Positions 11,436 through 22,722 of a DNA stretch of 64,000 nucleotides are shown here, piece by piece. Made by a program: the position numbers and the translations under genes. Where the stretch lies: NCBI RefSeq assembly GCF_008831285.2, contig NC_045145.1:11096802-11160801 (forward strand). Direction: 5' to 3'. Origin of the DNA: Nymphaea colorata (Eukaryota; Streptophyta; Magnoliopsida; Nymphaeales; Nymphaeaceae). The first letter of the stretch is position 1. Each line of letters begins with the position of its first letter. The notes under the pieces were generated by a model that made no database searches, was not told the origin of the DNA, and worked only from the letters and a program-made list of their open reading frames with translations.

Positions 11436-13222
11436 TGCGTGATGGCACAATTGGAATCCTTACAACTTCTTGCTTGAGGAATGCGTACATGAAAGCACGA
11501 TCAATCATACAATTGCACTTCATCGGCCTCAATCGAACATGAAATTGTTCTTAATCTTTTCCGGCAACATGCAGCCATAGGGTTTTGCTCTATGAAGCAG
11601 TGTGTGATTGCTTGTCACACTTTATTGCTCATGTGCACAAGTAAGGCTACCTGCTCAACCTTCATGTACACTATTTGAATTCTTTATGGCACCACGATGA
11701 ACCATTGACTGGTTTCATCTATAGCATAACAACAAGAATGTTTTCCACACTAAACAGTTGTATTTCATGTCACTGTTGGACAAGAACCCAGTGTATGAAA
11801 ATCGTCTGCCCTTTAGTATGGTGCGTCCCTAGAAAAAAAGGTACTAGAAAATAGTGTTGGACTTGATATCATTCTTCATTGGCTTGAATCAGACATAAAA
11901 TAATGTTTCGTCTTTGCTAAACAATGTATTTCAACCAACAGTTCAAAGTATAAGATTTTCAACCACTTGATCGACATATGAGCATGAAATTGGAGCCCCT
12001 CCATCTGTTGGCTCGAGAAATGTGCACATGAAAGCATGATCGGTCATACACTCGCACTTCATCAGCCGCAACCGAACACGCAATTGCCCCTAACGTTTTG
12101 AGAGACATGCAACCATACAGATTTGTTTGTGAAGCTGTGTGTGATTGCACAATTGGAGTCCCTCCTTCTGTCGGTTTGAAGATCTCCTTCTGTCGGTTTG
12201 AAGAGTGCACGCACAAAAGCACAATCGATCATACAATCGCACTTCATCGACCTCAATTGCACATCCAATCGCCCCTAATGTTCCCCAAAACATGCAATGC
12301 AATCATAAGGTTTTGTTGTACGAAGCTGAGCACGATCGCTTGTATGTTGTTTTTCTTTACACTTTCATGCTCATAAGCACAAGTGAGGCCACTTGATCAA
12401 ACTTCATGTATACCATTTGAGTTCTAAATGGCACCACGATGAGCCATTGACTAGTTTCATCCACATCATAACGACAATGATGTTTTCTACACTAACCAGT
12501 TGTATTCCATGTTACTATTGGATAGGAACCCGATGTATGAACAGTGTGTGCCCTTTAGTATGGTGTGTCCCGAGAGAGAAGGGCATCGAAAAATAGTGTA
12601 AAACTTCAGATCGCTCTTCATCGGCTTCAACCAAACACAAAATTGTATTTTGCCTTTGCTAACCTTAATTCTGCTCGAGCTTCATGTATACTGTTTAAGT
12701 TGTACATGGGTCAATCACTGATTTCATCTGCAACACAAGAACGATGATGTTTCCCACACTAACCGGTTGTATTTCATCTCACCGTTGGAAAGAACCTGGT
12801 CTACAAACATTGTCTATCTTTTAGTATGGTGCATCACAAGAGGGAAGGGAGTAAGAAAACAGTGTCAAACTTCAGATCGCTCTTCATCGGCTTTAATAAG
12901 ATACAATATCATGTTTCACTAGACTACTCAAGGTATAAGGCCTTCCACCATTTGATCGAAATTTGAGCATGCAGCTGCATTCTTTCCATCTATCGGCTTA
13001 ATAAGTGTACACACGTGAGCGTGATCGGTCATTCAATCACACTTCATCAGCCTCAATCAAACATGCAATCACCCCCAACGTTTTTCAAAGACATGCAACC
13101 ATAAAGTTTTGCTGTGTGAAGCTGTGCATGATCTCACAATTGGAGTCTTTCCATCTGTCTGCTTGAGAAGCACACAAACAAAAGCATGATCGATTAGGCA
13201 ATCACATTTCATCAGCTTCAAT
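11120..13222 (+). repeat. tandem array of about 700-bp units, left part
   Basis: The anchor GTGCGTCC-AGAGGGAAGGG-GCC-AAAA-TAGTGT recurs near 11,126, 11,820, 12,556 and 12,826, giving spacings of about 694, 736 and 270 bp (the last unit is internally deleted). Other unit landmarks are CTTCATGTATACC-TTTGAGTTC, GAGCCATTGACTAGTTTCATC and CAATCGCACTTCATCGGCCTCAA. Each full unit contains two related sub-blocks of about 165 bp (for example starting at 11,996 and 12,161) sharing ATGCAACCATAAGGTTTTG. A 22-bp local duplication lies at 12,162-12,205. Short ORFs across the array are incidental. Confidence 0.8.
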
Positions 13223-13588
13223 TGTTAAGACTGACTATCCAACCATTGATGCTAATTATGTCAAGACCTATTGTCCAGCCGTTGCAAATCATCCAACCAT
13301 TGAAGAGACCTGTTGTCCAGGCATTGCAAATAAAACTGCAGCTCTAGATCGGCAACCAGCCTTCTCAATACGTAATTACATAAATACAACGTCTGCAGTT
13401 ACATGAAAGTCTTTCCAAATTGAATCATTTCCAATTTATATCATTGAATGTATATATAGCAAGTATATCCTTGTTACCATAACATACATTTGTATCATAT
13501 GAATGAATGTCAATATAAATGGATAATATCCCCACACGTTAAGGGTGTGGAAAGAGGTTTATTTCCTTCATTTGTTGAGTAGCTAATA
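13223..13588 (+). repeat. 5' LTR of the nested copia element
   Basis: 366 bp starting TGTTAAGACTGACTATCC and ending GAGTAGCTAATA, immediately followed by the TGGTATCA primer-binding site. A TATATATAG stretch at about 13,450 could be its TATA box. Confidence 0.9.
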
Positions 13589-14165
13589 TGGTATCAAAGT
13601 CATCTCTCTAAGAGAGCTTGTGATTTCATCTGGCTCATACCTAAACTAGTTCATTCTGTCATTCTGCTGTAGTTTTGCAAAAGACGTGTTTAGAGTTGCT
13701 GAACAAAAGAAAAAAAAAACCGATTGACCAGATATACACCGGCATCGTCAAATTCAGTCACAGCAGCTATTGAGCAGGCTCTCATCAGGTCTCCAGGTGT
13801 CTGGAGATTTTTGGTGCACATTTTCAAGTCTCCATGTGTCTCGAGATTGTTGCTGCACATTTTCAAGATTTTTTTGAAGATTGCTTGAGAAAGCACTTCA
13901 TCTTTTGAAAATCTGCTTGTCGTTCTGGAGCCTCTGCAACTGTCGGTAGAAGATTACCAGCCCATATTCCTTCTTCTGATACAAAATTGAGACTTCCAGA
14001 AGTCTCTGGTGATTCGTTCTACTATTTATCTGTCTTCTATTTATAAAAGCTCGATTGATCGGTTATTACTCTACCCGAAACGGTGGAGTTCGACTGAGAC
14101 ACCCAACAACAATTTGCTCCTTTGCTACAAGTCAGGAAACACGTGCAATTTTCTCTTATTTATCC

Positions 14166-14762
14166 ATGGCCTCTCTAGCAGCTGCTGCCTCCAGCTTGGT
14201 GTCTATCATGCTGAACAAACACAAATGTCTTCTCTAGCGAGGTCAGATCCAAACGGGAATGCGCTTTCAAGGACTCATGAAATATGTCAATGGATCACTA
14301 ACTGCCCCATTACAATACATAGAAGCAGCAAACCGAGTTGAAGAAAATCCAGCGTATGAATCTTGGCATCGCTCAGATCAGCTAGCCTTGAGCTGGATAA
14401 TGGCGGCGGTTTCCAAACAGGTGCTTGGACAAATTCTTCATGTTGAGATTGCTCACAAAGTGTGGGTCGAATTGGAAAGATTTTATGGTACGCACACTCG
14501 TCTCCGCATCATGAACCTAAAGAAGGAATTGAACTTTATCAAAAAGGACGGCGGTGACATGGTTTCTTACTTGGACCATGTGAAATCTCTTGCCAATACT
14601 CTCGCCGCCGCTAGTCATCCAATATCAACACTAGATTTAATCCAAATTACGTTGAATGGGCTTCCAGAAGAATATGAAAGCCTAGTCGCGTATGTAACCA
14701 CCAGTGCCACCGTTGAAAAGATCACTTTCAATGGTTTATATGATTTGTTGCTAAACCAATAA
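14166..14762 (+). pseudogene. copia gag, interrupted by a stop
   Basis: Reading starts at ATG 14,166 (MASLAAAASSLVSIMLNKH) and meets an in-frame TAG at the position where copia Gag normally has the Trp of LWRGQ. The same frame then stays open from 14,238 to the stop at 14,760-14,762. It includes NGSLTAP, YESWHRSDQLALSWI and GLPEEYESLV, typical of the UBN2/retrotran_gag_2 domain. The zinc knuckle follows near 15,025 (CQYCGRNGHIARNF), where the last Cys is replaced by Phe and a stop follows. Gag would form the virus-like particle; this copy is inactive. Confidence 0.88.
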
Positions 14763-15084
14763 AAGAGAATTCAAATTCTCAAGTCGAAAAGATATGTATC
14801 CTCTACATCTGACAATACACAAGTTACTTTTATAACCTATAGGGGACGAGGGAGAAGTACTTATCGTGGAAGAAGTGGAGGTCGTTTCCAAAACGAAGGA
14901 CGATCAGTCCAAAAGTATACTCTGAATGTTGATCATTTTCAAAATCAAGGATGACCAGTCCAAAATTATCCTCCTAATGCCGATAATAATGGTGAACAAA
15001 GCAAAACAAAATCAAGTGTTGAATGTCAATACTGTGGAAGGAACGGACACATTGCAAGGAATTTCTAGGATATTTCTAAAGCTT

Positions 15085-18000
15085 TTTCCACCATGACACT
15101 TGAAGAAGTCAAAGATGAAGCATGGTACCCTCAGAGCAACAAATCATGTCACCATGGATGATTCCCAAATGACCGAAAAACAAGTCTACCAAGGAGGCGA
15201 AGGTGTAATTGTAGGCAATGACTCTTCTATTCTAGTTTCTCATGTTGGGAATATGGTGATTCAATCTAATGAGCAAGATCTTAAACTCAGTCGAGTTCTT
15301 CATGCACCGCATATTACCAAAAACTTGCTATCAGTAAGTCAATTTACATTAGAAAACAACTACATTTTTTAGATCACTTCGTTTGAATTCTATGTGAAAG
15401 ATGTTCGAAAAGGCAAGGTGTTGGCTCAAGGGACGAGGACACGGACATGACTATATGAGATTAAGCCACCAAGAAGAAAGTGTTATTAGCTGAAAAAAGC
15501 CAACGACCTGTGTCTTTTGACATATGGCACCAACGATTGGAACATGCAAACAAAAGATCAATTGGAATTCTCCACTCAAAAGGATTGATTCATTTTTCAA
15601 ATAAAGAAGATAGAGTTTATAAAGGATGCCTTATTGGAAAAACTCACAAATTTCCTTTCAAACCTGCCTTGCACAAGTCAACTCATCCTCTAGAGTTACT
15701 TCATGTTGATGTCTGGGTCCATTTCCATGTGAGTCAAGGGAAAACTTTAGTTATTATTTGATTTTGGTAGATGATTACTCTCATTTTGTTTGGTTGTTTT
15801 CTCTCAAGCATAAGTCTGATGTGTTCAAAATGTTTGTCGACTTCAAATCCATTGTTGAGAACCAGTTGCAAGAAAAAATTAAAATTCTCCAATCGGATAA
15901 TGGAGGAGAATTCATTAGCACCTAATTTCAATCCTTTCTAGCCGAACATGGTATCTTCCATCGATTTTCCTGCCCATATACACCTGAACAAAACAGATTA
16001 GTTGAAAGGAAACATAGACATGTTGTGGAAATGAGACTTTGTATGTTTAACGGGTCCAATATGCCATCTCGGTTTTGGGTAAATGCTTTCCAAACAGCAG
16101 TGTCCATTATAAATTGACTTATCAGGAAACATGGCAGTCAATAAATACCGCATGAAATCTTGTTCAAATATAGACCAAACTACTCTCTATTTCGAATTTT
16201 TGGAGCTACATGTTATCCTGTGTTAACAGCTTATCCTCGAGGCAAGTTGGAACCCAAAACTAAGGCGTGTGAATTGGATATGGTGTCAAATACAAAGGGT
16301 ATATGTACTTTGATCCCAAAGAGAGGAAGATTTATATCAGTCGACATGTTTTCTTTGATGAAAGCAAACTTGGGTTCCAATTATTAGAAATGGACAACAG
16401 TCGTAGCCCTACCAACATCAATTTATGGCAACCTTTTCCCATGAACCGAGACCACAAAAACCAAAATCGGCCTAGCATCATCCAACGACCAAACCAAAAT
16501 GACCCAATCCTCATTTCCTCACCACCATCGACTGATCTGTTCACAGCAACTAAATGACTTAGTCCCTGTGAACCACTTGTTCCAAGTGTTAACCACCCGT
16601 TAGAACTCCCTTCACCTCACCTATGTAACCATTCAGTCCCATACCACTGAAAATCACTATGAACTTGCTACTTATACAGACACCTTTCAATCTACTGCTT
16701 GGCGACGTGCTATGGATGCTGAATTTTGTGCTTTGCAACACAATCACACATAGGAATTAGTACCTTGTCAAGATCATTTTCATGTTATTGGATCCAAGTA
16801 GGTTTACAAGCTGAAATATAATCCTGACAGCACTATTGCTAGAAATAAAGCTAGGCTCGTGGCCAAAGGTTGTCTTCAAGAAGCTGGGGTTGATTTCAAT
16901 GAGACATTTAGTCTCATCATTAAACCAACCTCTGTACGCATGCTTCTCTCCTAGGCAGCACAATTCAAATGGGACATTCATCAGCTCGACTTTGATAATG
17001 CCTTCTTGAATGGCATTCTCAGAGGAGGTTTATATGTTGCAGCCTCAAGGCTATGAAGACCCCAATAGACCCAATCATGTGTGTCGTCTTATAAATGCCA
17101 TATATGGCCTAAAACAAGCACCACGTGCCTGGTACATGCACCTCAGTAACTTTCTCCAAGATCTGGGATTTCATATTTCTAACTCGGATCCCTCTCTATT
17201 CATTTCTCAAGGCTGCCAAGTCTTCATTTTTGTCTATGTTGATGACATATTGATAATTGGAACATCTATCAAGGTCACGTCAAGGGTAATTCAAGAGCTC
17301 AAACAAATTTTTCCATCAAAGATATGGGTCGGTTGTCATATTTTTTAGGCATTGAGGTTCTCTATCAAGATAATTGTATTTATCTCAGTCAAAGGAATTA
17401 TCTACTCAATATTCTTAAACAAACCCACATGGAAAAGGTCAAGGCATCGACTACACCTATGAGCACCACCCACAAGTTGCACAAGGATGGAATCCCGTAT
17501 GACAACAATACATTCTACCGAAGTGTTGTCAGTGCACTTCAGTGTGCCTGCTTCACCAGACAATCTTTCATTTTCAGACAATAAAGTATACCAATACATG
17601 CATCGACCTACCATTGATTACTGGAAAGTAATCAAAAGAATCTTGCGATATGTTTAAGGTACTCTCAACTATGGTTTGTGTTTCAAATCGACCACATATC
17701 CACTCACTCTTCAAGCCTATGCTGATGCTGACTGTGGAGGTTGTTTAGATGACCGGAAGTCGACCGGAGGATACGTGAAATTTCTTGGAGGAAATGTCAT
17801 CTCATGGTTCTCAAGAAAACAACAGACTGTAGCACTATCTAGCACAGTGGCTGAATATAAGTCTGTTGCAGGAGGCATTGCAAAATTACTTGGAAATCAG
17901 TCCTTACTACAAGAATTCGGCTTCAAACCAACCGTAGCCCCCATATTCTGGGGCGATAATATTGGGGCGCTTTATTTGGCAACCAATCTAATTTTTTATG

Positions 18001-18121
18001 TCCATACCAAACATGTTGAAATCAATTTCCACTCCGTTTGAGATCATGTCAACAAAGGCCACATCAAGATTCAATTCCTACGATCAAATGAACAAGTTGC
18101 TAATGGTTTAACAAAACCATT
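15085..18121 (+). pseudogene. copia pol (protease, integrase, RT, RNase H), decayed
   Basis: Broken segments of a single pol are readable in order. A protease-like region with LHAPHITKNLLSVSQF lies at 15,100-15,372. The GAG-pre-integrase region with DIWHQRLEHAN and the integrase start lie at 15,510-15,761. The integrase core runs over about 15,760-16,140 (SDNGGEF-like at about 15,895). The RT has EEVYMLQPQGYEDP, YGLKQAPRAWY and the catalytic FVYVDDILI at 17,010-17,290. RNase H has AYADADCGGC and LSSTVAEYKS at 17,700-17,880. Many stops and frame changes separate these, and several stops replace conserved Trp codons (TGG to TAG at about 16,755 and 16,800). It is not translatable as one protein. 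Confidence 0.88.
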
Positions 18122-18192
18122 GAATTTCATTTACATCTTCAATTTACAAACAATTTGAATGTAGTTGATTACACACTCAAATTGACGGGGCA

Positions 18193-18556
18193 TGTTAAGA
18201 CAGACTATCCAGCCGTTGATGCTAATTATGTCAAGACCTGCTGTCCAGCCATTGCAAATCATCCAGCCATTAAAGAGACTTTGTCCAGGCATTGCAAATA
18301 AAATTGCAGCTCCATATCAACAACCAGCCTTCTCAATACGTAATCACATAAATACAACGTCTGCAGTTACATGAAAGACTTTCCAGAGTGAACCATTTCC
18401 AATTTATATTCTTGAATGCATATATAGCAAGTATATCCTTATTACCATAACATACATTTGTAACATACGAATGAATGTCAATATAAATGGATACTAGTCT
18501 CACACGTTAAAGGTATGGAAAGAGGTTTATTTCCTTCATATATTGAGTAGCTAATA
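18193..18556 (+). repeat. 3' LTR of the nested copia element
   Basis: 364-bp partner of 13,223-13,588, about 90% identical by hand alignment. It is preceded by the polypurine-like TTGACGGGGCA at 18,182-18,192. Confidence 0.9.
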
Positions 18557-20596
18557 AATCGCATATGCAATCATCTTTAGCGTTTCCCAAAACATGCAAT
18601 CATAAGGTTTTGTTGTGCAAAGCTATGTGTGATCACTTGTCTGCTGCTTTCCTTCACACTTTCCTGCATATAAGCACAAGTAAGGCCACTTGCTCGAGCT
18701 TCATATATACCGTTTGAGTTCTATATGGCACCATGATGAGCCATTGACTCGTTTCATCCACAACATAGCAAACAAGGATGTTTTCCACACTACCTGATTG
18801 TATTCCATGTTATTGTTGGATAAGAACTCGTTGTGCGAACACCGCCTGCCCTTTAGTATGATACGTCCCTAGAGAGATGGGTGCTAGAAAATAGTTTCGA
18901 ACTTAAGATCACTCTTCATCAGCTTCAATCAGATACGAAATCGTGTTTCGCCTTTACTAAACGATGTGTTAAAACCAACAACTCAAGGTATAAGACCTTC
19001 CCTCATTTGGTCGACATTTGAACATGCAATTGGAGTTCTCTATCTGCTAGCTTCAGAAGTGTGCACATGAAGGCACAATCTGTCATTCAATCACACATCA
19101 TCATGCACACTGTTTGAGTTCTATGTGGTACCAACAGTGAGCGATTTACTAGTTTCATCCCCAGCATAGCATAACAACAAGGATGTTTCCCACACTAACT
19201 AGATGTATTTCATGTCATTGTTGAACTAGAACTTGGTTGATGAACACCATATGTCATTTTGTATAGTGCGTCCCAAGAAGGAAGGGTGCCAAAAAGCAAT
19301 GTCGAACTTAAGATCGTTCTTCGTTGGCTTCCATCGGGCATGAAATCATACTTCACCTGTGCTAAATGATGCATTTTGTATGACAACTCAAGGTATAAAA
19401 CCTTCCACCATTTGATCGACATTCGAGCATGCAATTTGAGTTTTCTCCATCTACGGGCTTGAGAAGTGTGCACACGAAAGCAGGATCAATCATACAACCA
19501 AACATCATCAGCCTCAATCGGACATATAATCACTCCTAACATTTCCAAAGACATACAACTATAAGGTTTTGTTGTGCGAAGCTGAGCATTATCGCATAAT
19601 TGAAGTTTCTTCATCAGTCGGCTTGAAGAGCGTGCACATGAAAGGATGATCGATCATACAATAGCACTTTATCGACCTTAATCACAGATGAAATCGCCCC
19701 TTGTAAGGTTTTGCTCTTGGTAGCTATGCGCAATCGCTAGTTGATTGTTTTTTTTTCATACTTTCCTACTCATGAGCACAATTAAGGCCACCTTCTGGAG
19801 CTTCATGTATACCGCTTGAGTTGTATATGTACCCACAATGAGCTATTGACTAGTTTCATGCACAACATAACAACGATGATCTCCCCACACTAACCGACTT
19901 TATTCCATGTCACTGTTGGACAAGAACTTGGTCTACGAACACAGTTTGCCCTTTAGCATGGTGCGTCCCAAGAGGGAAGGGCACTGAAAAATAGTGTTGG
20001 ACTTGAGATCGCTCTTCATCGGCTTCAATCAGGCATGAAATTGTGCTTTGTCTTTGCTAAATGATGTATTTTGACCGATAACTTAAGGTATAAGACCTTC
20101 CAACATTTGATTGACATTCGAACATGCAATTGGAGTTCTTCCATCTGTTGGCTTGAGAAGCGTGCATATGAATGCACGATCAGTTATACAATCGCACTTC
20201 ATCAACCTCAATTGTACATACAATCACACTTCATCGGCTTCAATCGAACAAGTAGAGTCGCTCCATCTACTAGCTTGAATAGCATGCATATGAAAGTATG
20301 ATTGGTCATACAATCACACTTCATCAGAATCAATCGAAAATGAAATCGCTCTAACATTTTTTTGAAGCATGCAACCATAAGGTTTTGCATTGTGAACCTG
20401 TCCGCCAATGCACAATTGGAGTCCCTCCATCTACTGGCTTGAGGAGAGCACGCACGAATGGACAATCAATCATACAATTGCACTTCATCGGCCTCAATCA
20501 CATATACAATCACCCCTAACATTTCCCAAAACCTGCAAGCACAAAGTTTTGTTGTATGAAGCTGTGCACGATTGCTTGTCGGTTGTTTTCTTTACA
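18557..20596 (+). repeat. tandem array of about 700-bp units, right part
   Basis: This continues the array after the nested copia. The GTGCGTCCC...AGGG anchor recurs near 18,862, 19,264 and 19,958 (spacings about 402 and 694 bp). With the copia removed, the interval from the last left anchor (12,826) to 18,862 is also about 700 bp, so the array was continuous before insertion. Units are diverged and some are truncated. Confidence 0.8.
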
Positions 20597-21444
20597 GGTG
20601 ATCAAGTATTGCTTCGCACAGCAAAACCTTACAGTTGCATTCTCGGAAAAATGTTAGAGGTGATTGCATATCCAACTAAAGCAGATGAAGTGCAAGTGTA
20701 TAACTGATCGTACTTTCATGTGCATGCTTCTCAAGCCAGCAAGTGGAGGGACTCCAATTGTGCGCTTCAACGTTCGATCAAGTGGTCACAGGTTTTATAC
20801 TTAAGTTATTTGGTCGAAACACGTAGTTTAGCATAGGCGAATGACTATTTGGTGTCTGGTTGGGGCTGATGAAAAGCAATCCGAAGTACAACACTATTTT
20901 TCGGCACCCTTTCATATTTGTTTTCGGGTATAAAACATCGAGTTTTTTTTTTTCTCAAGCTTAATGCAGTAAAGGAATTTTTCTCGAAAAAAACATGACA
21001 AATTTCTGAAAAGCTAAAAAATTAAAAATAAAATATGAAAAAAAGATATGGTAATAAAAAAATATAAAAAGTGTGAAAAAATGTGAATAAACACAAAACA
21101 CAAAAACATGGGGAAAATGTAAAAAACATAAAAAATACAAAAAGGGGAATAAAAGCCGTTTTATTTATTTTCACGTTTTAAAGAAAAACAGGTTTTTTTT
21201 TTTTGTGTTTAATGACTAACTCGTTTTTAACATTTTTCTCCCGTTTTTTTGAACAAGGCACGTTCTCTGTGCACGGACCCATGGAACATGTATTTTTAGG
21301 TAATGGAGTATCGTTTCAGAATTTTCCTAATGCACCACATTTGATATCATTTTTCTGGGCATTAAGACAATAGAGCAGTTACGTCTCTTAAGACAAATGG
21401 TAGCACAGAAAAATACATTTTCTGTGCGTCTGTATACTAAAATG
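20597..21444 (-). repeat. right arm (long terminal inverted repeat)
   Basis: At about 20,597 the unit orientation flips. From here the reverse complement reads like the left arm from inside to outside: CAAAACCTTAC, GTACGATCAGTTATAC, CTCCAATTGTGCG, CACTATTTTTCGGCACCC at 20,904, then the A/T-rich block 20,940-21,250, TTTAATGACTAACTCG, GTGCAC at 21,269 and CTAAAATG at the tip. Confidence 0.6.
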
Positions 21445-21958
21445 ACATTTAGGAGGACAAGATGATAAATTCTTTTTTTTTTTTATTGTGTCCCTGTAAT
21501 AAAAAAGATAGTTAGGTTATCCCAATACATTCTTCTTTTGATTGAGGACAACAATGAAACATTATTTTCAGGTCCTACCTGTATATTTCCATTCAAATCC
21601 CAAAACTTCCAATACCATGTGGCAGCTCACAGGCCCTGTCACTGTGCATGCAACTACCTTTTGGACAACAGACAAAGTTCTCCGCATCTGATATTGCGTG
21701 GAAAAAACTGTGGAACATAAACTTCGATCCACACTACCATACACTCTATAGTAACATCCCTGCAATCCAAACAGCCTCTTCCAATCGGCTCTTAGCATCC
21801 ATAGTTGTGAACAAAATCTATCACAATGTCTACCTTTATTGGCACACAGTTAATATCAGTTACAATCTCCACCTATGTATGACAGTCAACATTGGAAGAC
21901 TATAATGATGATGTGATTGTCCCTGAACCATATTTTAATACATCCTCAAATACTCTTA
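21445..21958. other. intergenic DNA
   Basis: A T-rich run at 21,472-21,484 and otherwise unremarkable sequence. No gene was recognised. Confidence 0.4.
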
Positions 21959-22719
21959 AGGCTTGTTTGTTACCTTAGATCTTAGATCCGAGGTCAGATT
22001 TTATGGATTGATCCAAAATAAAACAAAGGACAAAATCTCTATCCCATGGATTTCAAATCCACAAGGGGGTTGAAATCCGTGGATTAGAGATCAGACCACC
22101 CCCCCATCCGATCTCTATCACGGATCTCACATCCCCACGAGTCGCTGGGCGGCCTTCCATGCTCATCGACTGATCATCTGCTACAGTGGCTGGCTTTCCC
22201 TCTGCGATAAGAAACGATCTGTTGGATTTTTTTGAAAAACTTGAAACCCTCAGCACTACGAGGATTTCAGAAAGCCAGTTAAAAAGGGGAGGGGGGGGGA
22301 ACACACCTGAGCGCTCTGAACTTCACCTAATTTAAAAAAAAAAAAAAGTTGAATACTGCCAAGGGTTTTAAGAAATAAACCCTTGGCTGAAACCCCCGAC
22401 ACTGCTAAGGATTTCAGAAGTTCAAGGACGGATAGAGTTGAGGGCATGTTGAGAAAGTTCATCCTCCTCGCCTGTTGGAGAAAAGAGAGAAAGAGAGGGG
22501 TGGAGGGAGAGAGACCTACCTGAAACTTGACATTCCTTCATCTGCACACCTGAAAAAAAAAGGAAACAAGAACAGTCGAGGTCCACACAGATAAGAGTGA
22601 AGATGTGAGAGCAAAAGGACCATTTATAAAAACTTGGATTTTAAGGTCTGAGGACTTGAAATCATGGAATCTTAAATCAGCCCGGGATGTAAGATGATCT
22701 GCCGCCATCAAACACAACC
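21959..22719. mobile_element. Tourist-like MITE (PIF/Harbinger type)
   Basis: The segment begins AGGCTTGTTTGTTACC and ends GCCATCAAACACAACC, imperfect inverted ends of the TTGTTTG kind common in plant Tourist MITEs. It is flanked by TTA on both sides (21,956-21,958 and 22,720-22,722), the target duplication expected for PIF/Harbinger. The interior carries repeated forms of GGATTTCAAATC, GGATCTCA and AGATCAGA near both ends, plus G/C and A homopolymers at 22,287-22,299 and 22,332-22,346. No ORF of note. Confidence 0.6.
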
Positions 22720-22722
22720 TTA

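Larger units (their letters stand above)
13223..18556 (+). mobile_element. Ty1/copia LTR retrotransposon, full-length but decayed, nested in the unit array
   Basis: LTRs at 13,223-13,588 and 18,193-18,556 begin TGTTAAGAC and end CTAATA. By hand alignment they are about 90% identical (roughly 37 differences plus one small indel over 365 bp). A tRNA-Met-type primer-binding site, TGGTATCAAAG, starts directly after the 5' LTR, and a G-rich tract (TTGACGGGG) precedes the 3' LTR. The internal order is gag, protease, integrase, RT, RNase H, as in copia. The interrupted satellite unit is re-formed when the flanks (CATCAGCTTCAAT and AATCGCATATGCAATC) are joined, which shows insertion into the array. 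The target duplication is no longer exact. Confidence 0.92.
10548..21444. mobile_element. Foldback-like element with very long terminal inverted repeats and a tandem-unit core
   Basis: The left arm (about 10,548-11,435) and the reverse complement of the right arm (about 20,597-21,444) align along their length: CATTTTAG..TACAGA at the tips, TTACC-AAAA-TACATG, CGAGT-AGTC-TTAAAC, a long AT-rich stretch sharing CATATTTTATTTTTA-TTTTTTAGC, TTTTTTCGAGAAAAA, then the start of the repeat unit (GGGTGCCG-AAAA). Between the arms the unit recurs in direct orientation with a spacing of about 700 bp. An old copia element sits inside; without it the element is about 5.6 kb. No transposase is visible, so it would be non-autonomous. 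Long repeat-built arms are typical of Foldback elements, and some plant versions are MULE-related. An imperfect 9-10-bp direct repeat (ACATTTTAGG / ACATTTAGG) lies at the borders and may be the target duplication. Exact ends are uncertain. Confidence 0.65.

Noticed and set aside
11959-12747. Several overlapping short ORFs in the unit array
   Set aside because: They recur because the DNA repeats. Frames are not conserved between units and contain stops, so they are not genes.
11126-20910. CRISPR-like array
   Set aside because: The repeats are about 700 bp, diverged and without regular short spacers; the sequence is plant nuclear DNA.
10736-21274. GTGCAC palindromes first taken as the outer ends of the foldback-like element
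   Set aside because: Homology between the arms continues outward on both sides (TTACC-AAAA-TACATG, CATTTTAG), so the ends were moved to about 10,548 and 21,444.
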